The translations under genes and the position numbers were made by a program. The notes beneath the pieces are model-generated. The model was given only the letters and a program-made list of their open reading frames with translations. It had not been told where the DNA came from and made no database searches. A stretch of 64,000 nucleotides of DNA from Paragordius varius (Eukaryota > Nematomorpha): NCBI GenBank assembly GCA_964247055.1, contig OZ176050.1, forward strand, positions 14,508,001 to 14,572,000, read 5' to 3'. Below are positions 46,501 to 59,371 of the stretch, in pieces. Position 1 is the stretch's first letter; every line of letters begins with the position of its first letter.

Positions 46501-48371
46501 GTTAAGTGAAAAGATAATTGAAAAAGTTTAAGAAAGTTCGAGAATATGGTAAAATGTTGCTATTTTTTTGGTGCTTTCTGGGGGGGACCGTGTTTGGAAT
46601 TGCAAGGGGAAAATTATATATGTTGGAAATGAATAGTTGAAAGTCTAACGAGAAAATATAATGTCATCAGGAATTATTTATACTTTTAATCTAACTGAAA
46701 TATTCACAAAATTACTCAATCAAGGTGCTACTTAACAACGATATATAATTTGTAAATTTATTTCTCAAATCATGCAATATATATGGAATATTTTGTATTT
46801 ATATGTAATAATTGAAATTATGTACGGACAAAACGAATGGATGAAAATAGCTCAAACTTTGTGTTATAAAGACAAATATTTGTTTTTCCATAAGACAACC
46901 CTACCCGTTTTAAACCTTAAATTAAGCTCATAATAAATTTTATAACAATAATTTTGTTTTACCAATATGTATATCATTTTTATAATTTGCAGTTTAAAAC
47001 AATGAGTTTTAGATTTATAAAAATTAAGAATCAAAAAGTATCGGGTTGTCTTTTAGAAAAATAATATTTGTCTTTATATTTATACGTTTTGTCCGTATAA
47101 TTTCAGTTTTTACTGTATGTTATAATTTATAGTATAGTGATGAATAAATTGAAATTTATTTATTTTTGGATCCCTCTTCCCATTTTATAGTTTCTCTTTT
47201 AAACTTTTTTTCTTAAAAAAAAACTTTTCAAACACTGGATATACTCAAAAATCCAAATTTTCCACAAGATATATAAAATAGTAGGCTTTTAAAATAACGC
47301 ACAAACTTAATTACAATGATAATATAAAATAAAAAATTCTCATATATATATATATATATATATATATGTACGTATAAAAATTTTGCTTATATAAAAGATA
47401 ATATGAAAATGTCACCAAATGCGACACAGCCAGAGTGAGAAAGGTAATGTAATAAAAAAATTAAAGGTCAATACCTTTTAATAATAAGGTATAATAAAAA
47501 ATGATTACATCATATATTTATTACATTAAAAATTAAATAATTATATGTGATGTGGTTTTTATAATGCGATCATTAAAACCATGTACTTTGTTCAATGATA
47601 ATTATTATATATGAATAATTTTGTGATTAAAAAAATATTTTTTTATAGCTTTAAATCAAAAGTAAATCATTACAGAATTTATAATTATTAAAAATATTTC
47701 TTTAAGAATATAAATTATGTGCAAAAAATTTCCCGCTACACTTTTTTTGTACGAATGTATTACGATATATAAAAAAAGCATTCGAGAGAATTTTAATTGA
47801 AGGTTTTTCAACAATATATAGTATTAATGTTTCGAAACAACATTTTATTTTTTGGTGATTTAAAAATAAAAGCAAAAAAAATATTTTTATAGGGTTTAAA
47901 TTACTTTAAATAAAAGCTTAGGGGGTTAAAAACCACTAAATTTTATTTAATACTACTGCTCCATTGAAGCCTTAAGAAATAAAATCAATCATCTCTACAT
48001 TTATAAAAACACGCAAACTTTAAAAACAACAAATGTTTTCCATCAATGTTAGATTAATTGTAAATTCGAATCCAATAGACATATATATATGAAACATCTG
48101 AAGGTATAAATAATTATACTTTATTTAATAATAATAATATAATATATTAACGGTTTTTTTGGTTTTTTCGAACCAGTAAAAATGCATTGTAAGTAAAATA
48201 TAGTTAAAGATCCCAGAAATTGCAATAATTCTGTTATGCAAATGTCGATATTGTGCCCCTTTAGAATATATATATAAAATGCATTCAAAATTATAACACC
48301 GGAAACCATATGAATATAATATATGAAAAAATAATATTATCAATCTCAAATTTTTGCAAAATATTTCATTT
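46501..48371. other. Intergenic between SPRING1 and GORAB
   Basis: No gene seen. Holds family C copy 46803-47115, a TA microsatellite at about 47,341-47,367, and AT-rich DNA. Confidence 0.5.
46803..47115. mobile_element. MITE family C, copy 2
   Basis: TTGAAATTATGTACGGACAA and AACG at the left, CGTTTTGTCCGTATAATTTC and TTTTTACTG at the right, with AAGACAA..ACCC and its mirror inside. Confidence 0.85.
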
Positions 48372-49657
48372 CTAATGACCATTTGTCAAATTTTCAGTCT
48401 TATCAACTAATACTGTTGAAGGATTATTATTATTATTGATATCGTGATCAAGTAATTTAAGTAATTCCGACAATTTTTGAGCCTTTTTAATCTAAAAATA
48501 AAAAAATATAATAAAATTAATTAATTAAAATTTCAATATTTTATATATGATAACGTTGAGAGGGTGTCAAAATAAAGATGAAAATGAGTAATACACTAAA
48601 TTATTATAAAAAAATTATCAAAATTCAGGTTTAAAATGTAATTCATTTTTTAAATAATTTTTTTTAAGTTTATTTTTAAAATTTGCCTCAGTATGTTGGA
48701 TGGTTGCAAAAAGGTTTTCCGTTAAAGATTGTTTTTTCTCAGAAATATTGTGATATTCAGTTTTAGCTGTAATATATTCTTTTTCGGCTTTTTCATACCT
48801 TTGTCTAATATAAAACAAAAAATTGTAGTCAACACAATATCAGTTTAGTAAAATTTAAAAAAATAAAACATTTAAAGACACACAAAAAAATAGTTTTGAA
48901 TTTACATTACGCATTTTTTCGCAACCAAACGATAACTAAATTATGCAAGAAAATGCAGGGCATAAAAGATATTGGGTTATTATTGCAAAAAATATAGTCT
49001 TTTACGTCTTATGTCTTGTCTTTATAATTTATATATACAGTATTTTCCAAATTATAATTTAAGTTTATTACTGAGCTTTCAAATAAGTTAAGCTTAAATC
49101 TTCAATTTCATTTCGAAGAACAGATACGTCTGCCTGTAAACTTTTATCAATTTCAGTAAGTTGTCTTCGCAAATTTGTAAGTAATAATTGTTCCTCTTTA
49201 GTTTTTTGAGCCCTGAAAAAATGTAAAATAAATTTTAACCTTTCAGTAATGGCATTTAACAAAAGTTTTCGACGTTCCAGGTTTTGTTGTTCAATAACTT
49301 TGGTATATTGTTCAAAATCTTCCAATGATTCAAAACATCTATTATTGAGAAATAATTATAAATAAAACTTATTTTTGGCGTCCGGTTCTTGAATTGTGTT
49401 TTCTACGATTTCATTTTTAATTTCAGTTTTTTCAGAACTAATCTGATCATCTTTAACTTCCACTCCACTATCGTTATTGTTGTTAATTTTTTCGCTAATT
49501 GTTTCTGGTTTTTCAATTTTTTTGTCTCGAGGTTTAGACGTGGTTAAAACACGTCTTGCAATAGGTTCTATAATAAATATCTTAAATTTAAACTTTTTAT
49601 ATTTTGGATTTCATGTTCGGAGAAACCATTCCATTCGGTGGTTGTGGATGCAGGCAT
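48372..49657 (-). CDS. GORAB: RAB6-interacting golgin (GORAB)
   Basis: Six minus-strand exons: 49657-49594, 49567-49369, 49338-49240, 49212-49072, 48804-48687, 48491-48372. All phases agree; the product is 246 residues (human about 370-390). Exon 1 has WNGFSEHEIQNIK, matching the family's GFSEEELRRLK. A charged low-complexity linker follows, then the coiled coil: EQQNLERRKLLLNAITER, AQKTKEEQLL, LQADVSVLRNEIEDLSLTYL, KAQQRYEKAEKEYITAK, ENLFATIQHTE and IKKAQKLSELLKLLDHD, which align with the golgin-homology core in order. GORAB is a trans-Golgi golgin that binds RAB6, ARF5 and SCYL1 and helps COPI assembly. Introns 1-3 are only 26, 30 and 27 nt. The last intron appears to use a GC donor. Head to head with TM9SF2. 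Confidence 0.9.
49213..49239 (-). other. Candidate 27-nt intron 3 of GORAB
   Basis: Begins GTTAAA and ends TTTTTTCAG on the minus strand. It is a multiple of three with no stop, so it could also be a 9-residue insertion (LKFILHFFR). Removal gives ITERAQKTK, which fits the family alignment; the hydrophobic insertion would break the coiled coil. Confidence 0.7.
49339..49368 (-). other. 30-nt intron 2 of GORAB
   Basis: Begins GTTTTATTTA and ends CAATAATAG on the minus strand. Contains an in-frame TAA, so it must be removed for the conserved coiled coil to be joined to the N-terminus. Confidence 0.85.
49568..49593 (-). other. 26-nt intron 1 of GORAB
   Basis: Begins GTTTAAATTT and ends TTATTATAG on the minus strand. 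Reading on without removing it reaches a stop (the final TAG) in the frame of exon 1. Confidence 0.8.
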
Positions 49658-49784
49658 ATCCAATTATTATAAATGGGTAATTATTTGAAACTCTGTGGCA
49701 AAGTATTTAAGCATTCACTTACGCATGTGCTTAGGTCTTTAATCCCACGTCGAATTCTAATTCGTAGCTTTGTGCAAATAAATA
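49658..49784. promoter_or_regulatory. Shared 127-bp region between GORAB and TM9SF2 start codons
   Basis: Divergent start codons 127 bp apart imply a bidirectional promoter. No specific element recognised. Confidence 0.6.
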
Positions 49785-52700
49785 ATGGCAAAATACATTT
49801 CGATTTCTCTTAATTTAATATTTTTTAGTCTATTTAAAATATCACTTGGCTTATTACCTGGCTTTTTCCCCGTTGATTATTGTGAATATGGGAAGGAAAC
49901 TGATAAATGTCAAGTAAAGAATTTTTTTAGATCATTTTTTTGAAACTAAATTTGCCTTTAATGTTTTATGTATATTTGTATAATTAGTCAGCTTTACCCA
50001 TGTATGTGAATGTTTTGGATTCCGAAAAAACTGTGTTACCATACGAATATAAACGGTATATATTGCTTTATACTTTATTTTTTTGAAAATAATTAAAATT
50101 CAAATATTTTTCTTAAACTTGAATTAATTTTTCCAATATGTAATATATGTGTTTTCATTTGATAACAATTTTATATTTCACAATAACACATGAATAAATC
50201 TTCGGGTACTAAAATATATTTGTGTCTTGCTTAAAATAACATTTATCATTAATATTTACGTTTTTTTATCTTTTACTGTAATTTATTTAGATTTGATTTT
50301 TGCCCGTCAGACTCCAGCAAAAAACGGCCAAGCGAAAATTTGGGCCAAATATTTATGGGAGATCGTATCAGACCTTCACCATATGAGGTTAGGTCTATTT
50401 TGAAATGTTTTTTAGGATTTTATTTACCTAATTTGAAATCTTGAAAAAAGTATTATAAATTACTATAAGATTCGTATTAACGTCGTGAATAATGAAAAAA
50501 ATTAAAAATAAATTTATTAAAGACTCAAATTTTCGCCCAATGGCATCATCAGGAGTTAAAAATAAAATAAAGTATTATTGTAAAAATTTAATAAAATAAT
50601 CAAATTTATATTAAACGATTTATTATATATTTTTATCATTTTTTTGTGGTGAAATTTAAATTTACCCTTTTTAAGGCACTCTGGGGTTTTATTAATTTTT
50701 TTTTATCAATAATTAGTTAACTCATTTTAATATCTCATTTTAATATTTTTACTACTTTTTTTCTAGAGTTTCCTAATTTTTTTATAATAATTTTATTGTT
50801 ATATACTTTTGCACTTTAATAAGAGTTTCTTTGAATACTTCAAGGTGATTTTTGAACTTTTTAAGTTGGTCATTTGACTTTTTAGATTTGTTTTTAACTT
50901 TTATCCATCAAATCGTAAATAATTCATATATTATTTTTAACCTATTCTCTTGATTTAACCTTAACCTGTAACTAATTTTAATCATCTAGAAACCGTATAT
51001 CTTTATTAATTATTTAAAATTATTTTGGATATTTTTTTAACACTTTTAACAAGTTTTCTGGGTTATTTACAATTTTTCATGGAGAGAGCATTTAAAAGTT
51101 AATAATCATGTTATATTGGAAAAAAATTAGTTTGAAACAAAAAAGTGGTTTTTGATTAAATTTTTATTTTAAAATATATAAAAATAAAGAAAATTGGTTC
51201 AAAAAATAATAAAATAATAAAATAGGAAACTTTTGATTAAATTAAAACTTAAAATTTAAGGACCAATTTGAACTGTTTAAGAACCAATTCGAATATTTAA
51301 GAACACTCTTATTTTTTTTAATTTTTATTTTCTTCTCGTTAGATTTTTATGTTAAAAAGCATTCCAGTCAAAACTGTGTGCACGAAAAATTATTCATCCG
51401 CCCGCCCGGATGATGTGGAAAAACTCAATTTTCTAAAGCGGGGAATAGCTGAACAATATCAACATCATTGGTTAATGATTTTTATTTTATTTTTTAAAAA
51501 TATATACCATTTATAGTTCAAATGCACCCTTGAACAATTTAAATTCATTCTCGAACAATTCAAAATAAAAACCATTTATAGTTCAAATTCAACCTTTAAC
51601 AATTTAAATTCATTGACCCTTGAACAATTCGAAATAAAAACCATTTACAGTGTAAATGTACCCTTGAACAATTCAAATTCACCCTTAAACTAGGCAAATT
51701 GACCCTTGAACAATTCAAATTCACCCTAAAAATATAATATTATACGTTTTTTAAGATAAAAAATTAGCTTTAATTTTTAATATTTTTAACATATGAAATT
51801 CTGTGTTTAAAATTAATATAATGCTGAAAAAAGAATAAAATATGTGGTAAAAATTTATTTTATATTAATTATGTGAGTTATATTAGTCGCTCGAAAACAC
51901 ATGTTTATTCTTAGGGTAAATTTGAATTGTTTAAGGGCATAAATTGGAATTGTTTAAGGGTTAATTTAAATTGTTTGAGGGCATAAATTTGAATTGTTTA
52001 AGGGTGAATTTGAATTGTTTGAGGGTTTTCTTAAAAACTTTAAAAATAATTTAAGTATTTTAACTCTAAATTGTAGGCTGAACATTTCACATTCAAAGTT
52101 AACTCTTTAACTTGTTGGTTTAATTTTTGTTTCAAATATTTTGAATCCTTTTAAATATAATCCATAAACAATTAAAATTTCCCCTCTTCTTTGAATTTGT
52201 TAATATTTTTTATTTATTTAACGCTTTAAAGACCAAGGAAAATAAAATAATTAATTAATTTATAATTTATAAACATTTAAAATGACAGTAAAAATTTAAA
52301 TTATATACGGGAACGTAAAAATATAAAGACAAATTTTTTTTTTAAAGGAGAACCCTATAATTTTTAGATCTTGATTTTTTTAGATTTATTTCATTGTATT
52401 AAACTATAAAGTATGAAAAAATAGATGTAAATTGATAATACAAGCAATTTATATAATTGTAATTAAATTATTTTAATACGATAAATTAAGACTTTGAAAA
52501 AGTATGGTTGTTTTTTACACAAAATAATGATTTGTCTCTATATTTTTACGTTTTGTCCCTGTATAATTTCAATTTTTACTGTATTTTATATTTAATTATT
52601 ATTTATGATGGGGTTTAATTAAAGAAAGTTATTATTAACGTTTCATAAAAGATAATGCTGATAGTTAAAAAGTTTGTATTTATAAAACATTTTATAATAT

Positions 52701-53021
52701 GAGATAAATCATCTGATTGGTATAATATATATATACACTAAAAATTGAATTTATATACGGACAAAACGTCAGATATGAAGACAAATTTTTGTATCCCTAA
52801 AAAACAACCATGCTTTTCAAATCTTTATACATATATATATATATTTAATTGCAAATTATAAAATTGATATATATATATTGAGTTAATAACACAATTAATT
52901 ATATATTTTACAATAATTAAATCATTTAAACAGGAAAAAATAAAGGTATGATTGTTGTCTTTTTTGAAAAAAAATTATTTTTACATTTTTGTCCGTATAA
53001 TTTCATTTTTTAGGTTATATA

Positions 53022-53056
<35 letters not shown>

Positions 53057-56000
53057 TATGCATTTTAATGTCTGTTAAGTAATTTTATTGCCTGCCAAAT
53101 AACATAAATGGTTTATCAAAAGCGTAAAATACTGACCCACGAAATTATTTCGTAGTACACATATGAAAGAAGATTGACGTGAGAATTAACATAGGCTTTA
53201 ATTTGATGGATATCTTGTAATGTTAAATTTTGGGAATATTATAGCAATTTATGTTAACATTTGTAATATTGTTGTTACGTATTTAGATGCGGAATTTTGT
53301 GGGTTTTTATCTTTGATAAATTAATAAATAGTAAAATACGTATTTTAAGATATTTTATGTTAATTATTCCTAAATTTAATAATAAATATTTTTCAACATG
53401 CTAAATACCTGTATTAATTAATCTTGGTATCATAATTTTATATAGTTGTTATTACTAATTAAAAAAACACAGGTAAATATATATTTGTGAAAATTTAAGT
53501 AGATTTTTGTCTTTTATGTTTTGCATTATTTTTATCAGGTAAAAATTGCGGTTTTTAATAAATTTCCTAAAAATTTAGTTTTTTTTGTTTTTTAGGTTTT
53601 GCATTGTTAATTGTAACTAACTACTGCATATTTTGGACATTATAATAATTACAAAATTTAGTAAAAAGTTAATTTTTTTGTTTTAGAGGATTTTCATTGT
53701 TAATTGTAATTAATTAATTTTGGACATTTCAATTAATAAAGGTAAAAAATGAGGTTGTTTTTATATTTAATAAAATTTAATATTTTCTTGTTTTTTTATT
53801 TAATATTGTTAATTGTAATTAACATATTTGGAAATTTTAATAAATACAGGTGAAAATGGCGGTTTTTAACAAATTTCAAATGTAACATTTTTTGTATCTT
53901 GTATCATTGTTATTTAATTAATTACTAAATATTTTGGACATTTAAAAAACTTGTGTAAATTGCGGTTTTTATTAAATTAGTGAATTTTATTTTTTGTTCA
54001 ACCTTGCTAATTTATTTATCACTATATATTTGTGATACATTGATATATACAGGTAAAAATTACTATGACTTGCGGTTTTTTGAATTTTTTAAAATATTTT
54101 TTTTACATTGATAACTTATATAATAAATATAGTTAACATATCTGAGTAGGTAAAAATGCATGTTACGGTTTTATGTTTGACATTTTATTTTCCATCAACT
54201 ATTTATATTTTAACAAACAACTTATGTCACCAAAGATTGAAAATAAGATCAAGATATATAAAACATCTTTTAAAGTATCTGAATATCATTAAATATAAAT
54301 AAATTTATTTAAATTATAAATGTATAATTATACAAAATATTCATATTATGTTTGAAATTAACATTCTTCTTATTGATATTAATACAGGTAATTTGTTTAT
54401 ATAATTGATGTACGATGCGGTGTGCGTTCATGATGATCATATGGATTGAAGAATAGTATAAGATGTAGATAATCCTGAAAATTATAATCACCATCATTTT
54501 TTAGGTAGATTCTATCACCTAAAATATAAGATAATTGATATATTAGAAAATTGATACCTGGAAATATTGGGGGAAACATTCATAGTTTGAAAGGAAACTC
54601 AAAAGGTTGACTTGGCTTTTTAACAACTAAATTTGCAAAAAAATATTTTCTTCATGATAAAAAATTCAAAAATGATACCTTATTTTACGTTTTCGTTTTA
54701 CCATCCTAAACTATAAATATAAAAAATTATTCTTCACCAAAGCAAACAATGTAAGTGTTGCCTGCTTTTGGAGTGCTGTTGCATTCCAAGCTTTTGAAAA
54801 AAATTATTTGTTTCTATTTTCTATTTGACGTCATTGGTATGGTGAAATCATATAAGCCTTTTCATATTTATAGTTTAGGATGCTAGAACGGAAAAAAACA
54901 TAAATCATTTTTGAATATTTTATCATGAAGAAAATATTTTTTTGCAAATTTAATTGTTAAAAAGCCAAGTCAACCTTTTGAGTTTCCTTTCAAACTATGA
55001 ATGTTTCCCCCAATATTTCCAGGTATCAATTTTCTAATATATCAATTATCTTATATTTTAGGTGATAGAATCTACCTAAAAATGATGGTGATTATAATTT
55101 TCAGGATTATCTACATCTTATACTATTCTTCAATCCATATGATCATCATGAACGCACACCGCATCGTACATCATTTATATAAACAAATTACCTGTATTAA
55201 TATCAATAAGAAGAATGTTAATTTCAAACATAATATGAATATTTTGTATAATTATACATTCATAATTTAAATAAATTTATTTATATTTGGCGATATTCAG
55301 ATACTTTAAAAGATGTTTTATATATCTTGATCTTATTTTCAATCTTTGGTGACATAAGTTGTTTGTTAAAATATAAATAGTTGATGGAAAATAAAATGTC
55401 AAACATAAAACCGTAACATGCATTTTTACCTACTCAGATATGTTAACTATATTTATTATATAAGTTATCAATGTAAAAAAAATATTTTAAATAATTCAAA
55501 AAACCGCAAGTCATAGTAATTTTTACCTGTATATATCAATGTATCACAAATATATAGTGATAAATAAATTAGCAAGGTTGAACAAAAAATAAAATTTACT
55601 AATTTAATAAAAACCGCAATTTACACAAGTTTTTTAAATGTCCAAAATATTTAGTAATTAATTAAATAACAATGATACAAGATACAAAAAATGTTACATT
55701 TGAAATTTGTTAAAAACCGCCATTTTCACCTGTATTTATTAAAATTTCCAAATATGTTAATTACAATTAACAATATTAAATAAAAAAACAAGAAAATATT
55801 AAATTTTATTAAATATAAAAACAACCTCATTTTTTACCTTTATTAATTGAAATGTCCAAAATTAATTAATTACAATTAACAATGAAAATCCTCTAAAACA
55901 AAAAAATTAACTTTTTACTAAATTTTGTAATTATTATAATGTCCAAAATATGCAGTAGTTAGTTACAATTAACAATGCAAAACCTAAAAAAAACAAAAAA

Positions 56001-59000
56001 AACTAAATTTTTACTGAATTTGTTAAAAACCGCAATTTTTACCTGTAATTATTATAATGTCCAAAATATGCAGTAGTTAGTTACAATTAACAATGCAAAA
56101 CCTAAAAAACAAAAAAAACTAAATTTTTAGGAAATTTATTAAAAACCGCAATTTTTACCTGATAAAAATAATGCAAAACATAAAAGACAAAAATCTACTT
56201 AAATTTTCACAAATATATATTTACCTGTGTTTTTTTAATTAGTAATAACAACTATATAAAATTATGATACCAAGATTAATTAATACAGGTATTTAGCATG
56301 TTGAAAAATATTTATTATTAAATTTAGGAATAATTAACATAAAATATCTTAAAATACGTATTTTACTATTTATTAATTTATCAAAGATAAAAACCCACAA
56401 AATTCCGCATCTAAATACGTAACAACAATATTACAAATGTTAACATAAATTGCTATAATATTCCCAAAATTTAACATTACAAGATATCCATCAAATTAAA
56501 GCCTATGTTAATTCTCACGTCAATCTTCTTTCATATGTGTACTACGAAATAATTTCGTGGGTCAGTATTTTACGCTTTTGATAAACCATTTATGTTATTT
56601 GGCAGGCAATAAAATTACTTAACAGACATTAAAATGCATACTGTATATATAATGATAGTTTTAGGAATTAATACTGTATAATATTAATTTTTATTATATA
56701 TATATATTAAAAAAAGATTTTTAAACATTTTTTTCGTATAATTTCAATTATAATATATTATCATATATAGGATTGTAGATAATTTACCCTTTCTGTGGTG
56801 CCACATGGAAAAAAATCTTGAAATGTGCCCACCCAATTTTCCAATCGGATTTTATACAGGGAACTTGGCTACCGATCGAGACGATATAGCCGAACGCTAT
56901 AATATTAATGTATGAGAGTTTTATTTTTATATAATTTATAAAATTGAAATTTTAGTATAGAGTAAAATAAAAACGTGTAAAAATATTTTTTAACATAATT
57001 AATAACATTTACAATATTTTATACAGTAAAAATTGAAATAAAAACGTGTAAAAATATAAAGACAAATATTTTTTTTAATAGCAAAGAAAACCCCATACCT
57101 TTTAAACCTTGATTTATCGCATTTTAAATATTTCTTAGTTACAATTGTAAAATATATATGATTGATTGTGTTATCAAATTACAACATGTGTTTGCCTACT
57201 TTGTTTAAATTCTAAATTATGTAGTTATATATGATACAAAATTAAGATTTACAGTAAAAACTAAACTAGACTAATCGTAAAAATATAAAGTCAAATATTT
57301 TTTTCTAAAAGACAACCAACCATACTTTTTAAATCTTGATATATTTCAATATAACGCATTGTTTTAAATGGCAAAATCTGAAAGAGATATATATTGCTAA
57401 CACAATCAATTTATTTTATAATTTTAACTAAATAGCTTATATGAGAGAAATTAAGGTTTCAAAAAGTATGGTTATCCCTTTAGAAAAAAAATAGATATTT
57501 ATATTTTTACATTTTGTTCGTAGTATAATTCAATTTTTATTAATTAGTTTTTTTCCTTTGATTTCAAAATATAATTTAGATGTGTAAATTTGCAATAAAT
57601 TCACTAGTTTCAATGAGTATATTTTCAATACATATATTAATTATATAATAATTTGTAGTAAAAAAATTTTAATTGTTAATTATGTTTTTTGGGAAATGAA
57701 ATGGAAGGGTTTTTTTAATTTTAATTATTATATATTTTTTTAGTAAAAATCAAACAATAATTTTTCAATAAATAGCCATTTACAGTTAAACAGTTCAAAT
57801 TTACCCTCGAACAATTCAAATAATATATGTGTTTTTTTTAAGATTAAAAATATCTAAAAAATTTTACATTCATAAAAAAGAAATTTCATTTAAAATTAAA
57901 ATGATACGCAAAAAATTATAAACTATGCCATAAGAATATATTTCTTATTAATGATGAGAGTTATATTAGCTGCCCGAAAACACATAATTTATTTTTAGGG
58001 TCAATTTGAATTGTTCAAGGGTGAATTTAAATTGTTTAAGGGTGAATTTGAATCGTTAAAGGGTTAAATTGTTCAAGAGTCAGTTTGAATTGTTCAAGGG
58101 TTAATTTGAATTGTTTAAGGGTTTATTTGAATTGTTCAAGGGTGAATTTGAATTGTAAATGGTATATCAATAATTTATACCTATGTATTTCAAATTAAAT
58201 CTCAATTTTATCTTTATATGTATATGCATATATATAGCCTGATAGCTTAAAACCCGACACCTATTACTTGTTCAATTATCACAAAATAATGATTTACTAT
58301 AATCCTACCCAGGATTCTCCACTTACTGGGAAACGCGGACGTATAATTAGTGCGAAAATTGTGCCTTTTAGGTATATTTTTTGCAATGAAAATAAAAAAT
58401 TATTTTTGTTAAAAATTTTTTAAGTAAAAATTAATTTTTTTGGATTTTTGATACTTTAAATCTTTAATATAAATATATAGATATATTATATTATAATAAT
58501 TCACCCTAATAAAACTCACCCAAAAAATAAATTATGTGTTTTCAGGCTAATGTAACTTATCATTAATATTAAATATTTCTTTTTTTCAGTATTAGGTTAA
58601 TTTTGAACGAAACATAGTTTTTTAAATGTATAAAAAAATGGAGGTAATTTTTAACTCTAAAAAACTGAAAATTTATTTTAGGGTGAATTTGAATTGTTCA
58701 AGGTTGAAAATGAATTGTTTAAGGGTGAATTTGAATTGTTTAAGGGTGAATTTGAATTGTTTAAGGGTGAATTTGAATTGTTTAAGGGTGAATTTGAATT
58801 GTTTAAGGGTGAATTTGAATTGTTTAAGGGTGAATTTGAATTGTTTAAGGGTGAATTTGAATTGTTTAAGGGTGAATTTGAATTGTTTAAGGGTGAATTT
58901 GAATTGTTTAAGGGTGAATTTGAATTAAGGGTGAAATTGAATTGTTCAAGGGTGAAATTGAATTAAGGGTGAATTTGAATTGTTTAAGGGTGAAATTGAA

Positions 59001-59328
59001 TTGTTTAAGGGTGAAATTGAATTGTTCAAGGGTGAATTTGAATTGTTTAAGGGTGAAATTGAATTGTTTAAGGATGAAATTGAATTGTAAAGGGTATATA
59101 TATATATATGAAACGCATTATTTTTTTTAGTTTCAAAAACCCCGAAGGATTGATTAAAAACAGTGATAGCCCGATTGAACCTATGATAATACCTGAACAT
59201 TTTACTGGTGAGCTTAGTATCCCTTACAGTTTTTCCGTATTCTTTGAGGTGAGATTTTACCTCAGCAATTTATTGTATATTAATAGATTTTTTTGCGTAG
59301 TTTAATGCTTTATTATTACATTAATTTA

Positions 59329-59371
<43 letters not shown>

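Noticed and set aside
48121-48382. Minus-strand frames downstream of the GORAB stop
   Set aside because: They overlap the GORAB terminal exon or its 3' region in other frames and look like untranslated sequence.
53054-56646. Whole palindrome as an assembly mirror artefact
   Set aside because: The arms differ by one tandem unit and several point differences, and a deletion derivative exists at 20.7 kb, so the element is probably real.
58626-59200. Long repetitive reading frames (KGEFELF or RVNLNCL repeats)
   Set aside because: The frames are open only because the 21-bp minisatellite unit is a multiple of three. They are part of a MITE arm inside a TM9SF2 intron.
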